A stretch of 64,000 bases of DNA from JAOUGY01 sp963825585 (GCA_963825585.1 CAWGTX010000006.1:62001-126000), one strand, 5' to 3'. Counted from the stretch's first letter, positions 1-8,082 are shown. The notes: generated by a model from the sequence alone, not told the origin. Numbers and translations: made by a program.

Positions 1-357
1 GCCGCTGGCTACCGCCGTTGCCAGTGCCACGAAGGCGAGGACGAGTTCGAGTGCCCGGTCTGGGACGAGGTTCGAAACGGTTGCTCCGACCACTGCGCCG
101 GTGGTCGCCACCAGCTCCACGGCGACACCGAGTCGATGATTCACGGACCGTTGGGCCAGTTGGGCGGGGCCGGCACCCACCGAAACCGACACCACCGACA
201 CCAGTCCGAGCGGGGCTGCAACGGATGCGTCCACTCCGGCAACCACCAGGAAGGGCACCAACAGGATGGCCCCTCCGAGACCGCCGAGCGCCCCGACGAT
301 GCCGGTGAGGGTGGCGGCCAGCACGAGTGCAGTGGGCGAGATCACGACGAACGACAC
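1..357 (-). CDS. TauE/SafE-family membrane permease (C-terminus cut by window edge)
   Basis: Reading the minus strand from a GTG at 357 gives 119 codons that run off the window start. The peptide is strongly hydrophobic. It carries a glycine-rich first segment (GGLGGAILLVPFL) followed by a short VNHRLG-like loop, as in TauE/SafE permeases that export sulfite, sulfoacetate or other organosulfur anions. About four membrane segments are visible of the usual seven or eight. It starts 19 bases after the uracil-DNA glycosylase stop on the same strand, so the two may be cotranscribed. No good ribosome site decides the start. The substrate cannot be assigned. Confidence 0.72.
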   Translation of the reverse strand, partial: MSFVVISPTALVLAATLTGIVGALGGLGGAILLVPFLVVAGVDASVAAPLGLVSVVSVSVGAGPAQLAQRSVNHRLGVAVELVATTGAVVGATVSNLVPDRALELVLAFVALATAVASG

Positions 358-376
358 TACCGCTGCTGTGATCGCC

Positions 377-1045
377 TCAATCCGGTATGCACCAGTCGAT
401 GGGCGGGAGTCCCGCTTCGGCGAGAGCGGTGTTGGCCCGGCTGAACGGCCTCGAGCCGAAGAACCCGTTGTGGGCCGACAACGGTGAGGGATGGGCCGAC
501 TCGATCACCACGTGCCGGGAGCGGTCCACCAGTTCCTTCTTCCGTCTGGCCGAGGCCCCCCACAGGATGAACACCACCCGCTCTTCCTTGGCGTTGACCG
601 CTCGGATCACCTCGTCGGTGAAGGTCTCCCACCCCTTCTTCTGGTGCGATGCCGCCTGATGCGCCCGCACCGTGAGGGTGGCGTTGAGCAACAGGACGCC
701 CTGGCGTGCCCAATGCTCGAGCGAGCCGTGGGACGGGACCGGGCATCCCAGGTCGAAGTTGAGCTCGGCGTGGATGTTGCGAAGCGAGGGGGGAATGTCG
801 ACGCCTCGTCGGACCGAGAAGCACAGACCGTGGGCCTGGCGGGGGCCGTGGTAGGGGTCCTGTCCGAGGATCAACGACCGCACCGTGGCGTGCGGCGTGA
901 GATGGAGCGCAGCGAACACCTCGTCCTCGGGAGGAAACACCGCCGTCCGTGCCCGTTCGCTCGCCACGAACGTCATCAACTCGGACCAGTACGGCTTGGA
1001 GAACTCGGCCGAGAGCAGGGGATTCCAGTCGGTCTTGGGCGCCAC
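377..1045 (-). CDS. ung: Uracil-DNA glycosylase, family 1
   Basis: This 222-residue protein is the normal size for Ung. The water-activating motif GQDPYH is at residues 61-66, with Asp63 as the general base. The uracil-binding segment LLLNATLTV is near 118-126 and the minor-groove loop HPSPLS is at 185-190. All key residues of family 1 are present. The enzyme excises uracil from DNA left by cytosine deamination or dUTP incorporation and so starts base-excision repair. It is the first gene of a short minus-strand pair with the TauE-like permease. A divergent response-regulator gene begins 127 bases away. Confidence 0.97.
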   Translation of the reverse strand: MAPKTDWNPLLSAEFSKPYWSELMTFVASERARTAVFPPEDEVFAALHLTPHATVRSLILGQDPYHGPRQAHGLCFSVRRGVDIPPSLRNIHAELNFDLGCPVPSHGSLEHWARQGVLLLNATLTVRAHQAASHQKKGWETFTDEVIRAVNAKEERVVFILWGASARRKKELVDRSRHVVIESAHPSPLSAHNGFFGSRPFSRANTALAEAGLPPIDWCIPD

Positions 1046-1172
1046 GGCGCAAATCTAGAGCAGCCGTGGCCGAGAGCGACGAGCGCCGCGGGAAAGGCTC
1101 GCAGAGAACATTCCAGAAACCCGGTGCAGGCTGGGAACACTCCGGCGCCCACAGTCCTTACCATCACACCAG

Positions 1173-1859
1173 ATGCCCCGACAGCAACGAATACTCGTGA
1201 TCGATGACGAACCCCGGGTGAGGGAGGTGGTGGCGACCTACCTCCAGCGGGAAGGGTTCAAGGTGCTGGAGGCAGCTGATGCCGATACCGCTCGCCGCCA
1301 CTTGGCGGGACCGGACCCCGATCTGGTGATCCTCGACATCATGTTCCCCGGTGCCTCCGGGCTGGACCTTCTGCACGAACTGCGCCGGAACAGCGAGACC
1401 CCCGTGATCCTCCTGACCGCCCGAGCAGAGGAGGCTGACCGGGTGCTCGGTCTCGAGCTGGGGGCCGACGACTACGTGGTGAAGCCGTTCTCGCCGCGAG
1501 AGCTGGTGGCCCGGGTGCGGACGGTCCTGCGGCGAGCCAATCCGGCGCCGGTGTCGCAGGCCATCGCATTCGATGGCCTCACGGTGGACATGGCAGCCCG
1601 CGAAGTGGCGGTGGGAGGCGTCGTGGTGGAGCTCACCGCCAAGGAATTCGACCTGCTGGCGTTCATGGCAGCCAACCCCCGGCAGGTGTTCAGTCGGACC
1701 CAGCTGTTGGAACAGGTGTGGGACAGCTCACCCGAGTGGCAGGATCCGGCCACGGTCACCGTCCATGTTCGTCGGGTCCGACACAAGATCGAGTCGGACC
1801 CGACCCAACCGCGTTGGTTGCAGACGGCCTGGGGCGTCGGATACCGGTTCCAGCCGTGA
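1173..1859 (+). CDS. OmpR/PhoB-type response regulator
   Basis: The 228-residue protein has an N-terminal receiver domain with the acidic pair Asp11/Asp12, phospho-acceptor Asp55, Thr82 and Lys104. A winged-helix trans_reg_C domain follows (about 130-228), ending in the usual GVGYRF signature. It should be phosphorylated by the kinase encoded immediately downstream, whose GTG start overlaps this stop codon (GTGA). The start at 1173 gives a canonical N-terminus and follows a 127-base non-coding stretch shared with ung. The regulon and stimulus cannot be inferred. Confidence 0.93.
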   Translation: MPRQQRILVIDDEPRVREVVATYLQREGFKVLEAADADTARRHLAGPDPDLVILDIMFPGASGLDLLHELRRNSETPVILLTARAEEADRVLGLELGADDYVVKPFSPRELVARVRTVLRRANPAPVSQAIAFDGLTVDMAAREVAVGGVVVELTAKEFDLLAFMAANPRQVFSRTQLLEQVWDSSPEWQDPATVTVHVRRVRHKIESDPTQPRWLQTAWGVGYRFQP

Positions 1860-2995
1860 GACGCCTCCTCCTCGCACTGCTGCCCGTTCTGGGCTTCGGG
1901 ATCGTCGCCACCGAACTGGCGATGGATCTCGACACGACGGCTCGCGCCCAGACCTATTCGATCTACGTGGTGGCCGCGTTCCTGACGGTGGCCGCCTACC
2001 TCGTGTCGGTGCGGCTCACCTCCCGGGTGCGGCATCTGGCGGTGGCGGTGCAGTGGACGGGCACGGCCACGGTGGGTGTGGCGGCGGTGGCTGTGGTCAT
2101 GGCCGCCAGGTCGATGTTCTTCAATGCCCACGACCGCGATGTGCTGCTGGTGGTGCTGGCGATGGGCGTGGCGCTGGCGGCGGCGCTTGCGTGGGCGTTC
2201 GGGAGCACCGTGGGTGAGGATCTCCGGCGCATGTGTCTCGCCGCCGAGCAGGTCGCCGAAGGTGACTTGACCGCCCGGACCGGGGTGGTCCGTCGCGACG
2301 AGGTCGGCCAGACCGCAGCGGCGTTCGACGCCATGGTGGAACGTCTCGAGGCCGCCGAGACCGAGAGGAGCATCCTCATCGCCTCGGTCGGGCACGACCT
2401 CAGGACTCCGCTGGCGTCGATGCGAGCCGCCATCGAGGCGATGGAGGACGGGTTGGCGCCCGACCCGGCGGCCTACCTCCGCGGTATGGGCACCGACGTC
2501 GAACATCTGGGCCGTCTGGTCGAGGACCTGTTCGCGTACGCCAGGATCGAGTCGGGCCGATACGAGCCGGCTCTCGAGGCGGTGGACCTCCGGGAGCTGG
2601 CCGACGAGACGGTTGAGGTGTGTGCTCCCATCGCCGACGGACGGGGTGTGGAGCTGGTGGTGGACGCATGCGGTGGCGGACACCTGCAACTGGATGCCGC
2701 CGGGATGGGCCGGGTGCTGCGCAACCTGGTCGACAATGCGATTCGCCACAGCTCCCCCGGGGGCCGTGTGACCGTCGAAGTGTCCGACAGGGGATACCGG
2801 GTGCTCGACGAGGGACCGGGTTTCGATCCGGGTTTCCGTGGCCGCGCCTTCGAGCATTTCACGATGGCCGACCCGGCCCGCAGCGGCGGTGGAGCTGGCC
2901 TGGGACTGGCCATCGCCCGCGGCATCGTCGAGGCGCATGGTGGCGTCATCGAGATCGAGGACGGTCCCGGCGGGAGGATTCGCGTCGGGCTGTAG
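1856..2995 (+). CDS. Sensor histidine kinase (HAMP, HisKA, HATPase)
   Basis: Starting at the GTG that overlaps the regulator stop (GTGA), the protein has 379 residues. About four hydrophobic segments occupy the first 120 residues and little extracytoplasmic domain is present, so it may sense within or near the membrane. A HAMP-like linker (about 120-165) leads to the phospho-acceptor motif GHDLRTPL, with His180. An N-box (NLVDNAIRH) and a G-box (GLGLAIARGI) complete the ATPase domain. The earlier in-frame ATG would place the start inside the regulator gene and lacks homology, so the GTG is preferred. Confidence 0.9.
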   Translation: MRRLLLALLPVLGFGIVATELAMDLDTTARAQTYSIYVVAAFLTVAAYLVSVRLTSRVRHLAVAVQWTGTATVGVAAVAVVMAARSMFFNAHDRDVLLVVLAMGVALAAALAWAFGSTVGEDLRRMCLAAEQVAEGDLTARTGVVRRDEVGQTAAAFDAMVERLEAAETERSILIASVGHDLRTPLASMRAAIEAMEDGLAPDPAAYLRGMGTDVEHLGRLVEDLFAYARIESGRYEPALEAVDLRELADETVEVCAPIADGRGVELVVDACGGGHLQLDAAGMGRVLRNLVDNAIRHSSPGGRVTVEVSDRGYRVLDEGPGFDPGFRGRAFEHFTMADPARSGGGAGLGLAIARGIVEAHGGVIEIEDGPGGRIRVGL

Positions 2996-3043
2996 CGCCC
3001 GGCCCTGTGAAGTCTGGCAGACTGCCGAACTCAGGAGGTCCGA

Positions 3044-3685
3044 ATGGGGATCCGGGGCCGGGCGGTTCACGGATGGCTGATTGCGACGGTGACGCTGGCA
3101 CTGGTTCCAGCATGCGGTGTGGCGGCCGATCGGGCTCTGGTCGGTTCCATGATGCTGCATGCCGAGGCGGCCTACGACCATGCCGGCTCCCCCTCACTGG
3201 AGGATCTGGTGGCCCCGCCTGCACTGGGGATCGTGGGCACCGTCACGGCAGTCGACCCGGGGGTCGGGCTGTGGTGGGCGGGGGCATCCGACCGGACCGA
3301 AGAGCCGTCCATCCTCGATGTCCAGGACTCCGACGCCCAGTCGATCACCGCGCACCTGGTGTTGAAGGTCGATCGGGTGGTGTTCGGGACCGGATCGGAA
3401 CAGGGTGACTCGGTCATCGCCGGAGTGATGGTCGAACAGGCGACCACGGCCGATGTGCGCGGCCTGCTGGAAGGCGCCCGTCTGTTCGTTGTCCTCGAGC
3501 CCTCCGGCACTGGAGTCTGGGGGTACCAGCCAGACGTGCGAGGGATCGCCCTCGAAGGCACGTTCATGGCCCGCACCGGAAGCGAAGGTGTCCTCGACTT
3601 CTTCGCCTTCTCCGAGGAGATGGTTGCGGGGCTCGGTCTGGAGGATCTCAGCCCGAGCGAGATCGGGGAGCTCGCCGGGGGTTGA
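3044..3685 (+). CDS. Putative secreted lipoprotein of unknown function
   Basis: This 213-residue protein has a short basic start, a hydrophobic stretch and a lipobox ending in LVPAC near residue 24. It is therefore probably a lipid-anchored extracytoplasmic protein. The mature part is acidic and shows an alternation of beta-like segments (GIVGTVTAVDPG, HLVLKVDRVVFG), compatible with a small beta-rich domain. I do not recognise the family. Its last 38 bases overlap the end of the convergent Lgt-like gene. Maturation would depend on Lgt, for which a genuine gene lies nearby at 6.6-7.4 kb. Confidence 0.7.
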   Translation: MGIRGRAVHGWLIATVTLALVPACGVAADRALVGSMMLHAEAAYDHAGSPSLEDLVAPPALGIVGTVTAVDPGVGLWWAGASDRTEEPSILDVQDSDAQSITAHLVLKVDRVVFGTGSEQGDSVIAGVMVEQATTADVRGLLEGARLFVVLEPSGTGVWGYQPDVRGIALEGTFMARTGSEGVLDFFAFSEEMVAGLGLEDLSPSEIGELAGG

Positions 3686-4349
3686 AACGGCCCGTGAGGC
3701 GATCGCCGAACACGGCGAGTGCGACACCTGTTGCCAGGGCGAGGGCGTAGAACGACATGGGACCGCCCTCGAGGCTCGGCCGGATCGGTTCGGTGGCGAG
3801 CCTGACGAGGGCCAGCCCCGCCATCGCAGCGCCGGTTGGCAACCACGGGCGAGCGGGAAGCCGGTCGACGAGGAAGGCCCATGCGACCATCGCCAGCGCT
3901 GCGTAGATCTCGACGGGGTGGCGGGTGACGGTGGATCCGGGAAGTGGTATCGCCCACGGGAGATCGGACGCTGCACCGAGGCAGGTCCCGCGCCACACAC
4001 ACCCACCGTGCCAGCCCGCCAACCCGGCCACGGCCATCGGTGCCAGGGCGTCGATCCAACCCGGAATCCGAGCCCGGGTGGTCCAGAGCAACGCCACAAC
4101 CGCAACGGTCGCTGCGATGGCGGTGTCGACCCCCGCCCGGACCAGGATGATCTGGAACGGGTCGGTGAGCGGGTTGACCCCGTCGATGATCATGGCCCCC
4201 ACCCGTCCGGCGAACAGCCCGATCGAGGCGACGCCGATGAGGGTGTCGACGGCGTGCGGGATCTCGGTGAGTCGTCGCCGGAGCAGCCGGGCAGCGATCC
4301 ACAGGAATGCCACAGCCGTGAGCACGGCGAAGAGGAGGGTGAACTCCAT
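3648..4349 (-). CDS. Lgt-like membrane protein with cysteine pair replacing the catalytic motif
   Basis: The 233-residue polytopic protein resembles prolipoprotein diacylglyceryl transferase. A loop near 110-150 ends in SDLPWAIPLPG and HPVEIYAAL, which line up with TDLPWGVEI and HPTFLYESL of the real Lgt at 6558-7373. The catalytic GRWGNYFNQE stretch is replaced by a segment with His114, Cys117, Arg120 and Cys123 (CVWRGTC). A lipoprotein transferase role is therefore doubtful. Its ATG overlaps the stop of the TlpA-like thioredoxin gene (TGATG), which implies coupled translation. A thiol-redox or other membrane-enzyme role with TlpA is an inference. Confidence 0.75.
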   Translation of the reverse strand: MEFTLLFAVLTAVAFLWIAARLLRRRLTEIPHAVDTLIGVASIGLFAGRVGAMIIDGVNPLTDPFQIILVRAGVDTAIAATVAVVALLWTTRARIPGWIDALAPMAVAGLAGWHGGCVWRGTCLGAASDLPWAIPLPGSTVTRHPVEIYAALAMVAWAFLVDRLPARPWLPTGAAMAGLALVRLATEPIRPSLEGGPMSFYALALATGVALAVFGDRLTGRFNPRRAPRSRSG

Positions 4350-4828
4350 CAGCCGGCTGTCGACGCCAGCAGTTCATCGACTGCCAGAGCGAGCTGGCCC
4401 TCGTCGATGATGCCGAAATGGGTTTCCACCAGGGCGCCGCCGGGGGCGACGAAGTAGGTGATGGGCACCCCCGAGCCTCCGAGCACGCCCCTGATCTCTG
4501 CGTCGGGGTCGAACAGGTTCTCGTAGGGGATGGCGAACTCGGCGATGAACCCCGCCGCACCGGCCTGGGTGTCCTGGATGTCGATTCCGACGAAGTCGAC
4601 CTGGTCGCCGAACTGCTCGTGGGCGGAGGTGAACAGCGGTGCCTCCGAGCGGCACGGGATGCACCACGACGCCCACACGTTCACCACCGTGGGCCGCTCG
4701 GATTCGTCCAGGCGTTGCTGGAATCCGTCGGGGTCGAACGCCGGTAGCTCGCCTTCCACCGGGGCGGCCGTATCGCCGCCGCCGCAAGCGGCCAGCACTA
4801 CGACGAGGAGCAGCAGGGGCCTTCGCAT
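4349..4828 (-). CDS. TlpA/ResA-type thioredoxin-like lipoprotein
   Basis: From the internal ATG at 4828 the protein has 159 residues: a signal peptide with lipobox LAAC (Cys15), then a thioredoxin fold with the redox pair WASWCIPC (Cys56 and Cys59). A cis-proline motif GVPITYFV follows. Proteins of this group reduce or isomerise disulfides outside the membrane, for example in cytochrome c maturation. A longer in-frame start at 4885 would put the signal peptide internally, so it is rejected. The stop overlaps the start of the cysteine-bearing Lgt-like gene, and the two probably act together. Confidence 0.9.
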   Translation of the reverse strand: MRRPLLLLVVVLAACGGGDTAAPVEGELPAFDPDGFQQRLDESERPTVVNVWASWCIPCRSEAPLFTSAHEQFGDQVDFVGIDIQDTQAGAAGFIAEFAIPYENLFDPDAEIRGVLGGSGVPITYFVAPGGALVETHFGIIDEGQLALAVDELLASTAG

Positions 4829-5321
4829 CGCATGGATTGTGGCATCTCGGGAGCCGTAGCCGCTCCTTGCCTGTCCCCAAAACACATTCCGCGATCCATC
4901 CTGGATCTGTCGAGAGAGAGCCGGCCTTTGAACATGAGCCGCACGTCACCGACCTCGGGCAACGCGGTCTGCGTGGCTGCGGCGTTCAACCACTTGTCGC
5001 AGGGCGCCATGGCCAGGTCGTCGGTCGCTTCGGCCGTCATATCGGCGTCGCCGATGGTCGCCGTGAGCGCACGAACCACCTCGGACCGAGCCACCCGGTG
5101 GAACGCCGCCAAGTCGTCGTGGCGGAGTCTGGTCACGGCGGCCTCTGTGGATGTCGCTTCTCTGATCACGTTCCCCAGACGTCAGAGGCCGCGGATCGGT
5201 TCCATCGAGTTCGTGCGGTCACGGCTCGAAGCGGCAGCAGGCCACTCGCCGGCTGTTGACCTGTTGACCGGCCGACCACTCCGCTGGAGCTCGTCGCGTC
5301 CTGGATCACTATGTTCGAACC
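4829..5321. other. Gene-poor stretch
   Basis: About 490 bases between the TlpA gene and the AhpD-like gene contain only the sigma-factor remnant (4975-5169). No RNA gene or convincing promoter was found apart from a TATGTT word near 5308 before the AhpD-like start. Confidence 0.6.
4975..5169 (-). pseudogene. Remnant of a sigma-70 region 2 (ECF-type) gene
   Basis: About 65 residues from the ATG at 5169 look like the start of an ECF sigma factor: an acidic helix (DDLAAFHRVARSEVVRAL), then GD...AEATDDLA...KW, the usual region 2.1-2.2 spacing. After residue 65 the similarity stops. The expected region 2.3-2.4 and region 4 are absent, and the frame runs on into unrelated sequence ending opposite the TlpA signal peptide. 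I read it as a truncated relic in a stretch (4829-5321) that otherwise holds no gene. Confidence 0.45.
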
Positions 5322-5897
5322 ATGACAGCCATCAGCCGTTTCCCCGTCGGCTCTCTCGACGACATGCCCGCCGACGTTCGTGACCGTATCGCCCCCATCG
5401 CCGAGAAGTCGGGGTTCGTGCCCAACGTGTTCCTGGGTATGACCCACCGCCCGGCCGAGTTGCGGGCCTTCCTCGACTATCACGAAGCCCTGATGGAACG
5501 TGACTCGGGGCTCAGCAAGGCCGAGCGGGAGATGGTGGTGGTGGCGACCAGCGCTGCCAACGACTGCCTGTACTGCGTGGTCGCCCACGGCGCGATCCTG
5601 CGGGTGCGGGCCAGGGACTCCGAGATCGCCGATCGGATCGCCGCCAACTGGCGGTCGGCCCCGGCCACCGAACGTCAGCACGCCATGCTCGCCTTTGCCG
5701 TGAAGTTGGCCCGGACCCCCGAGGACGTGGATGAGGCGGACTTCGCATCTCTGCGCTCGCACGGATTCTCGGATGACGACATCTGGGACATCGGTGCAAT
5801 CACCGGGTTCTTCGCCTTCTCGAACCGGATGGCCCATCTGATGGACCTCCAACCGAACCCGGAGTTCTTCGCCATGGGCAGGGCGCCTCGCTCATGA
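5322..5897 (+). CDS. AhpD-like / peroxidase-related carboxymuconolactone decarboxylase family protein
   Basis: The 191-residue protein matches the uncharacterised peroxidase-related branch of the CMD/AhpD fold. Its helical core contains the redox motif CLYCVVAH (Cys82, Cys85, His89), as in the AhpD alkylhydroperoxidase. Members are small cytosolic proteins thought to reduce peroxides through the CxxC pair, but substrate and electron donor are unknown here. The last four bases overlap the start of the PPOX-family gene (ATGA), indicating one operon. No ribosome site precedes the ATG, and a TATGTT hexamer lies a few bases upstream, so translation could be leaderless. Confidence 0.88.
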   Translation: MTAISRFPVGSLDDMPADVRDRIAPIAEKSGFVPNVFLGMTHRPAELRAFLDYHEALMERDSGLSKAEREMVVVATSAANDCLYCVVAHGAILRVRARDSEIADRIAANWRSAPATERQHAMLAFAVKLARTPEDVDEADFASLRSHGFSDDDIWDIGAITGFFAFSNRMAHLMDLQPNPEFFAMGRAPRS

Positions 5898-6319
5898 GGC
5901 GGATGTCGGATGACGAGATACGTGCGTTCCTTTCGGAAGGAACCAGGACCGGCAAGCTCGCGACGGTCCGGTCCGACGGGCGGCCGCATGTCGCGCCGGT
6001 CTGGTTCGTGCTCGACGGCGACGAAGTGGTGTTCAACACGGGTGGAGACACCGTCAAGGGTGCCAACCTCGACCGGGAACGGCGGGCGGCGTTCGCCGTC
6101 GATCTCGAGGAGCCGCCGTACGCCTTCGTGACGGTCGAGGGAACGGTGTCGATCTCCGAGGACCCTGGCGAGATGTTGTTCTTCGCCACCCGGATCGCCG
6201 GCCGTTACATGGGGGCGGACCGGGCGGAGGAGTACGGCCGAAGAAACGCAGTGGAGGGGGAGTGGCTGGTGCGTCTCCGTCTCGACAAGGTGATCGGTCT
6301 CACAGCCGTCTCTGACTGA
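5894..6319 (+). CDS. PPOX-class pyridoxamine-phosphate-oxidase-like protein, probably F420- or flavin-dependent
   Basis: This 141-residue protein has the split-barrel flavin-binding fold. It opens with a short helix and the pattern GKLATVRSDGRPHVAPVWF, typical of actinobacterial PPOX proteins that bind F420, FMN or haem. The family includes F420-dependent reductases of quinones and biliverdins, so a specific reaction cannot be assigned. It overlaps the AhpD-like gene by four bases, and both would be made from one transcript. Its 3' end is antisense to a small cysteine protein frame (6205-6538). Confidence 0.86.
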   Translation: MRRMSDDEIRAFLSEGTRTGKLATVRSDGRPHVAPVWFVLDGDEVVFNTGGDTVKGANLDRERRAAFAVDLEEPPYAFVTVEGTVSISEDPGEMLFFATRIAGRYMGADRAEEYGRRNAVEGEWLVRLRLDKVIGLTAVSD

Positions 6320-6538
6320 GGGGAAGTGCGCGACCGGTCCGGGACGTCCGGCTCCTCTACCAGGTCGGCCTGGTCGTCCCAGCGTTGCTGGCGCACCTCC
6401 CACTCGGCATACGCCTCGGAGCAGGCTTCAGAACAGAACTCGGACCCGGGAATGCGGCGGCCGCCATCCCAGAGGCAGGCCCTGTAGCTGTGGCGGAGCC
6501 ACTGCGGATCGAAGATCTCAGGGATGTCCCGTGGTCAT
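6205..6538 (-). pseudogene. Small zinc-ribbon-like protein gene interrupted by a one-base insertion
   Basis: A good ribosome site (GGAGAGG) precedes an ATG at 6538 on the minus strand, but that frame stops after six codons. Removing one G from the ACGGGAC run gives a continuous protein beginning MTTDIPEIFDPQW. It goes on to a cysteine motif IPGSEFCSEACSEAYAEWE, like small Zn-ribbon proteins that read GREFCSEEC. The first Cys pair appears as CLWD, lacking one ligand. The frame stays open to 6205, antisense to the PPOX gene, so the true C-terminus is uncertain. It follows lgt by about 20 bases. Confidence 0.5.
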
Positions 6539-6557
6539 GTGCACCTCTCCACCGACA

Positions 6558-7373
6558 CTACGCCGTCGGGGCGGAGGGGGAAGGGTCTTTCGCCCGTCCT
6601 CTCAGCACCATGACGACTCCGAGGATCACCACGCCCATCGACACCCAACCGTTGCGGCTCAGCCCGAGGAAGCGGAAGGTCGTGTCGGTCCGAATGAGCT
6701 CGAGCATGAACCGCATCAGCCCGTAGCCGGCGAAGTAGACGGCGATGAGGCGTCCACGGAACCGGGGATGGCGCCTCCCGAGCCAGATGATGAATGCCGA
6801 CAGGGCGAGGTTCCACAACGATTCGTAGAGGAAGGTCGGATGGAAGGTCTCGGCGTCGGGGTAGGCCGCCGGACGGTTCTCCGGGGCTATCTCGACACCC
6901 CACGGGAGGTCGGTGGGTGTGCCGAACAGTTCCTGGTTGAAGTAGTTGCCCCAGCGACCGAACGCTTGCGCCAGCGGCACCGCCGGAGCGAGGGCATCGA
7001 GCAAGGCCGGAAGATCGCCCTTCCAGCGCCGCATGAGCACGATCACGGTGATTGCGCCGGCGGTGAGACCACCGAAGAGGGCCAGTCCGCCCTCCCAGAT
7101 GGCGATGACCTTCCACCATTCACCCTCGAACCGATCGAGATGGGTCGAGACGTAGGCGGCGCGAGCGCCCAGGAACCCGAACACCACCATTCTCAGCAGC
7201 ACCCTTTCGGCGAGCACCGGGTCGCCGCCCGCCTCCTCGTACCGCTTCACGGCGAGCCGCCATCCGAGCGCCACCCCCACTGCGATGATCATGCCGTAGA
7301 AGGTGAACCGCAGCGGCCCGATGTGGAGGGCGCTGCTGGACGGCGATGGGATGGAGGCGATCAGTCCGTACAT
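6558..7373 (-). CDS. lgt: Prolipoprotein diacylglyceryl transferase
   Basis: The 271-residue integral membrane protein carries the Lgt signature GRWGNYFNQE (residues 139-148), which includes essential Arg, Asn and Glu. The HPTFLYESL segment and a C-terminal RTDTTFRFLGLS stretch also fit. About seven membrane segments are visible. It transfers diacylglyceryl from phosphatidylglycerol to the lipobox cysteine of prolipoproteins, several of which are encoded in this window (4349-4828, 3044-3685, 51764-53143). It lies downstream of the his operon on the same strand, about 120 bases after hisIE. Confidence 0.96.
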   Translation of the reverse strand: MYGLIASIPSPSSSALHIGPLRFTFYGMIIAVGVALGWRLAVKRYEEAGGDPVLAERVLLRMVVFGFLGARAAYVSTHLDRFEGEWWKVIAIWEGGLALFGGLTAGAITVIVLMRRWKGDLPALLDALAPAVPLAQAFGRWGNYFNQELFGTPTDLPWGVEIAPENRPAAYPDAETFHPTFLYESLWNLALSAFIIWLGRRHPRFRGRLIAVYFAGYGLMRFMLELIRTDTTFRFLGLSRNGWVSMGVVILGVVMVLRGRAKDPSPSAPTA

Positions 7374-7477
7374 CGGAGGTGACCCTACCTTCGTCGGCGG
7401 GCAACCCCGGGCGATGCGGCGGGGGTCCAGAGGATCGAATCGTGGTCCGGCGCCAGCTGGCGGGACACGATCACGGT

Positions 7478-7502
7478 GGGAGCGGAAGCGATCATCGCTC
7501 CC
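7478..7502 (-). terminator. Hairpin overlapping the end of hisIE
   Basis: GGGAGCG at 7478-7484 pairs with CGCTCCC at 7496-7502. Inside it lies a second perfect palindrome, AGCGATCATCGCT (7487-7499). The structure begins in the last hisIE codons. There is no U-tract, so it may be a weak or factor-dependent terminator separating his from lgt, or only an mRNA-stabilising hairpin. Confidence 0.35.
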
Positions 7503-8082
7503 GTTCGGCGAGCACGTCGAGCACCGCCGCCGGCTCGAGGCCGCGTTCGCGTATCAGCACCAGCAGGTGATAGGTGAGATCGGCCATCTCCTCGGCCAAC
7601 CGGTGGTCGTCGGCCACACCGTTGGCGTGGTCCTTGGCGGCCATCAACACCTCGGTCGCCTCCTCGACCACCTTCCGGGCCGGGAGGTCGGGTCCCTTAG
7701 CGAACAGGGTGGTGGTGTAGCTGCCCTCGGGCCGGTCGATGGCGCGCTGGTCGATCACCGACCACAGCCGTTCGAGTCGGGCGAACCCGGCGTCGACCGA
7801 CTCGTCCCAGCAGGTGTCCGCACCGGTGTGACAGGTGGGCCCGGCAGGTCGGGCGATCACGAGGAGGGCATCGTCGTCACAGTCGGAGCGGATCTCCACC
7901 AGGCGCAGCACGTTGCCCGACTCCTCACCCTTCTGCCACAGCCGTTGCCGGGATCGGGACCAGAAGTGGACCAGCCCGGTGTCCTCGGTGAGGCGGCGGG
8001 ATTCGGGGTTCATCCAGGCCAGCATGAGCACCCGGCGGGTGTCGGCGTCCTGGACGATGGCCGGTATCAGGTCTTCGCTCAC
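7492..8082 (-). CDS. hisIE: Bifunctional phosphoribosyl-AMP cyclohydrolase / phosphoribosyl-ATP pyrophosphatase
   Basis: This 196-residue fusion has an N-terminal HisI domain with the zinc/magnesium motifs WQKGEESGN, SDCDDDALL and GPTCHTG. The C-terminal HisE domain shows KVVEEATEVLMAAKD and EEMADLTYHLLVL. It performs steps 2 and 3 of histidine biosynthesis. In many actinobacteria hisE and hisI are separate, so the fused form is of note. The GTG start overlaps the hisF stop (GTGA). It is the last his gene of the operon. Confidence 0.95.
   Translation of the reverse strand: MSEDLIPAIVQDADTRRVLMLAWMNPESRRLTEDTGLVHFWSRSRQRLWQKGEESGNVLRLVEIRSDCDDDALLVIARPAGPTCHTGADTCWDESVDAGFARLERLWSVIDQRAIDRPEGSYTTTLFAKGPDLPARKVVEEATEVLMAAKDHANGVADDHRLAEEMADLTYHLLVLIRERGLEPAAVLDVLAERER

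Noticed and set aside
1472..3181. 569-codon open frame on the minus strand opposite the two-component genes
   Set aside because: High-G+C antisense shadow. The peptide is rich in His, Arg and Gly without domain features, and the plus strand has two clear genes.
6205..6396. 63-codon frame from a GTG as a stand-alone gene
   Set aside because: The conserved Cys segment lies upstream of that GTG. The gene more likely starts at the ATG 6538 with one extra base after it.
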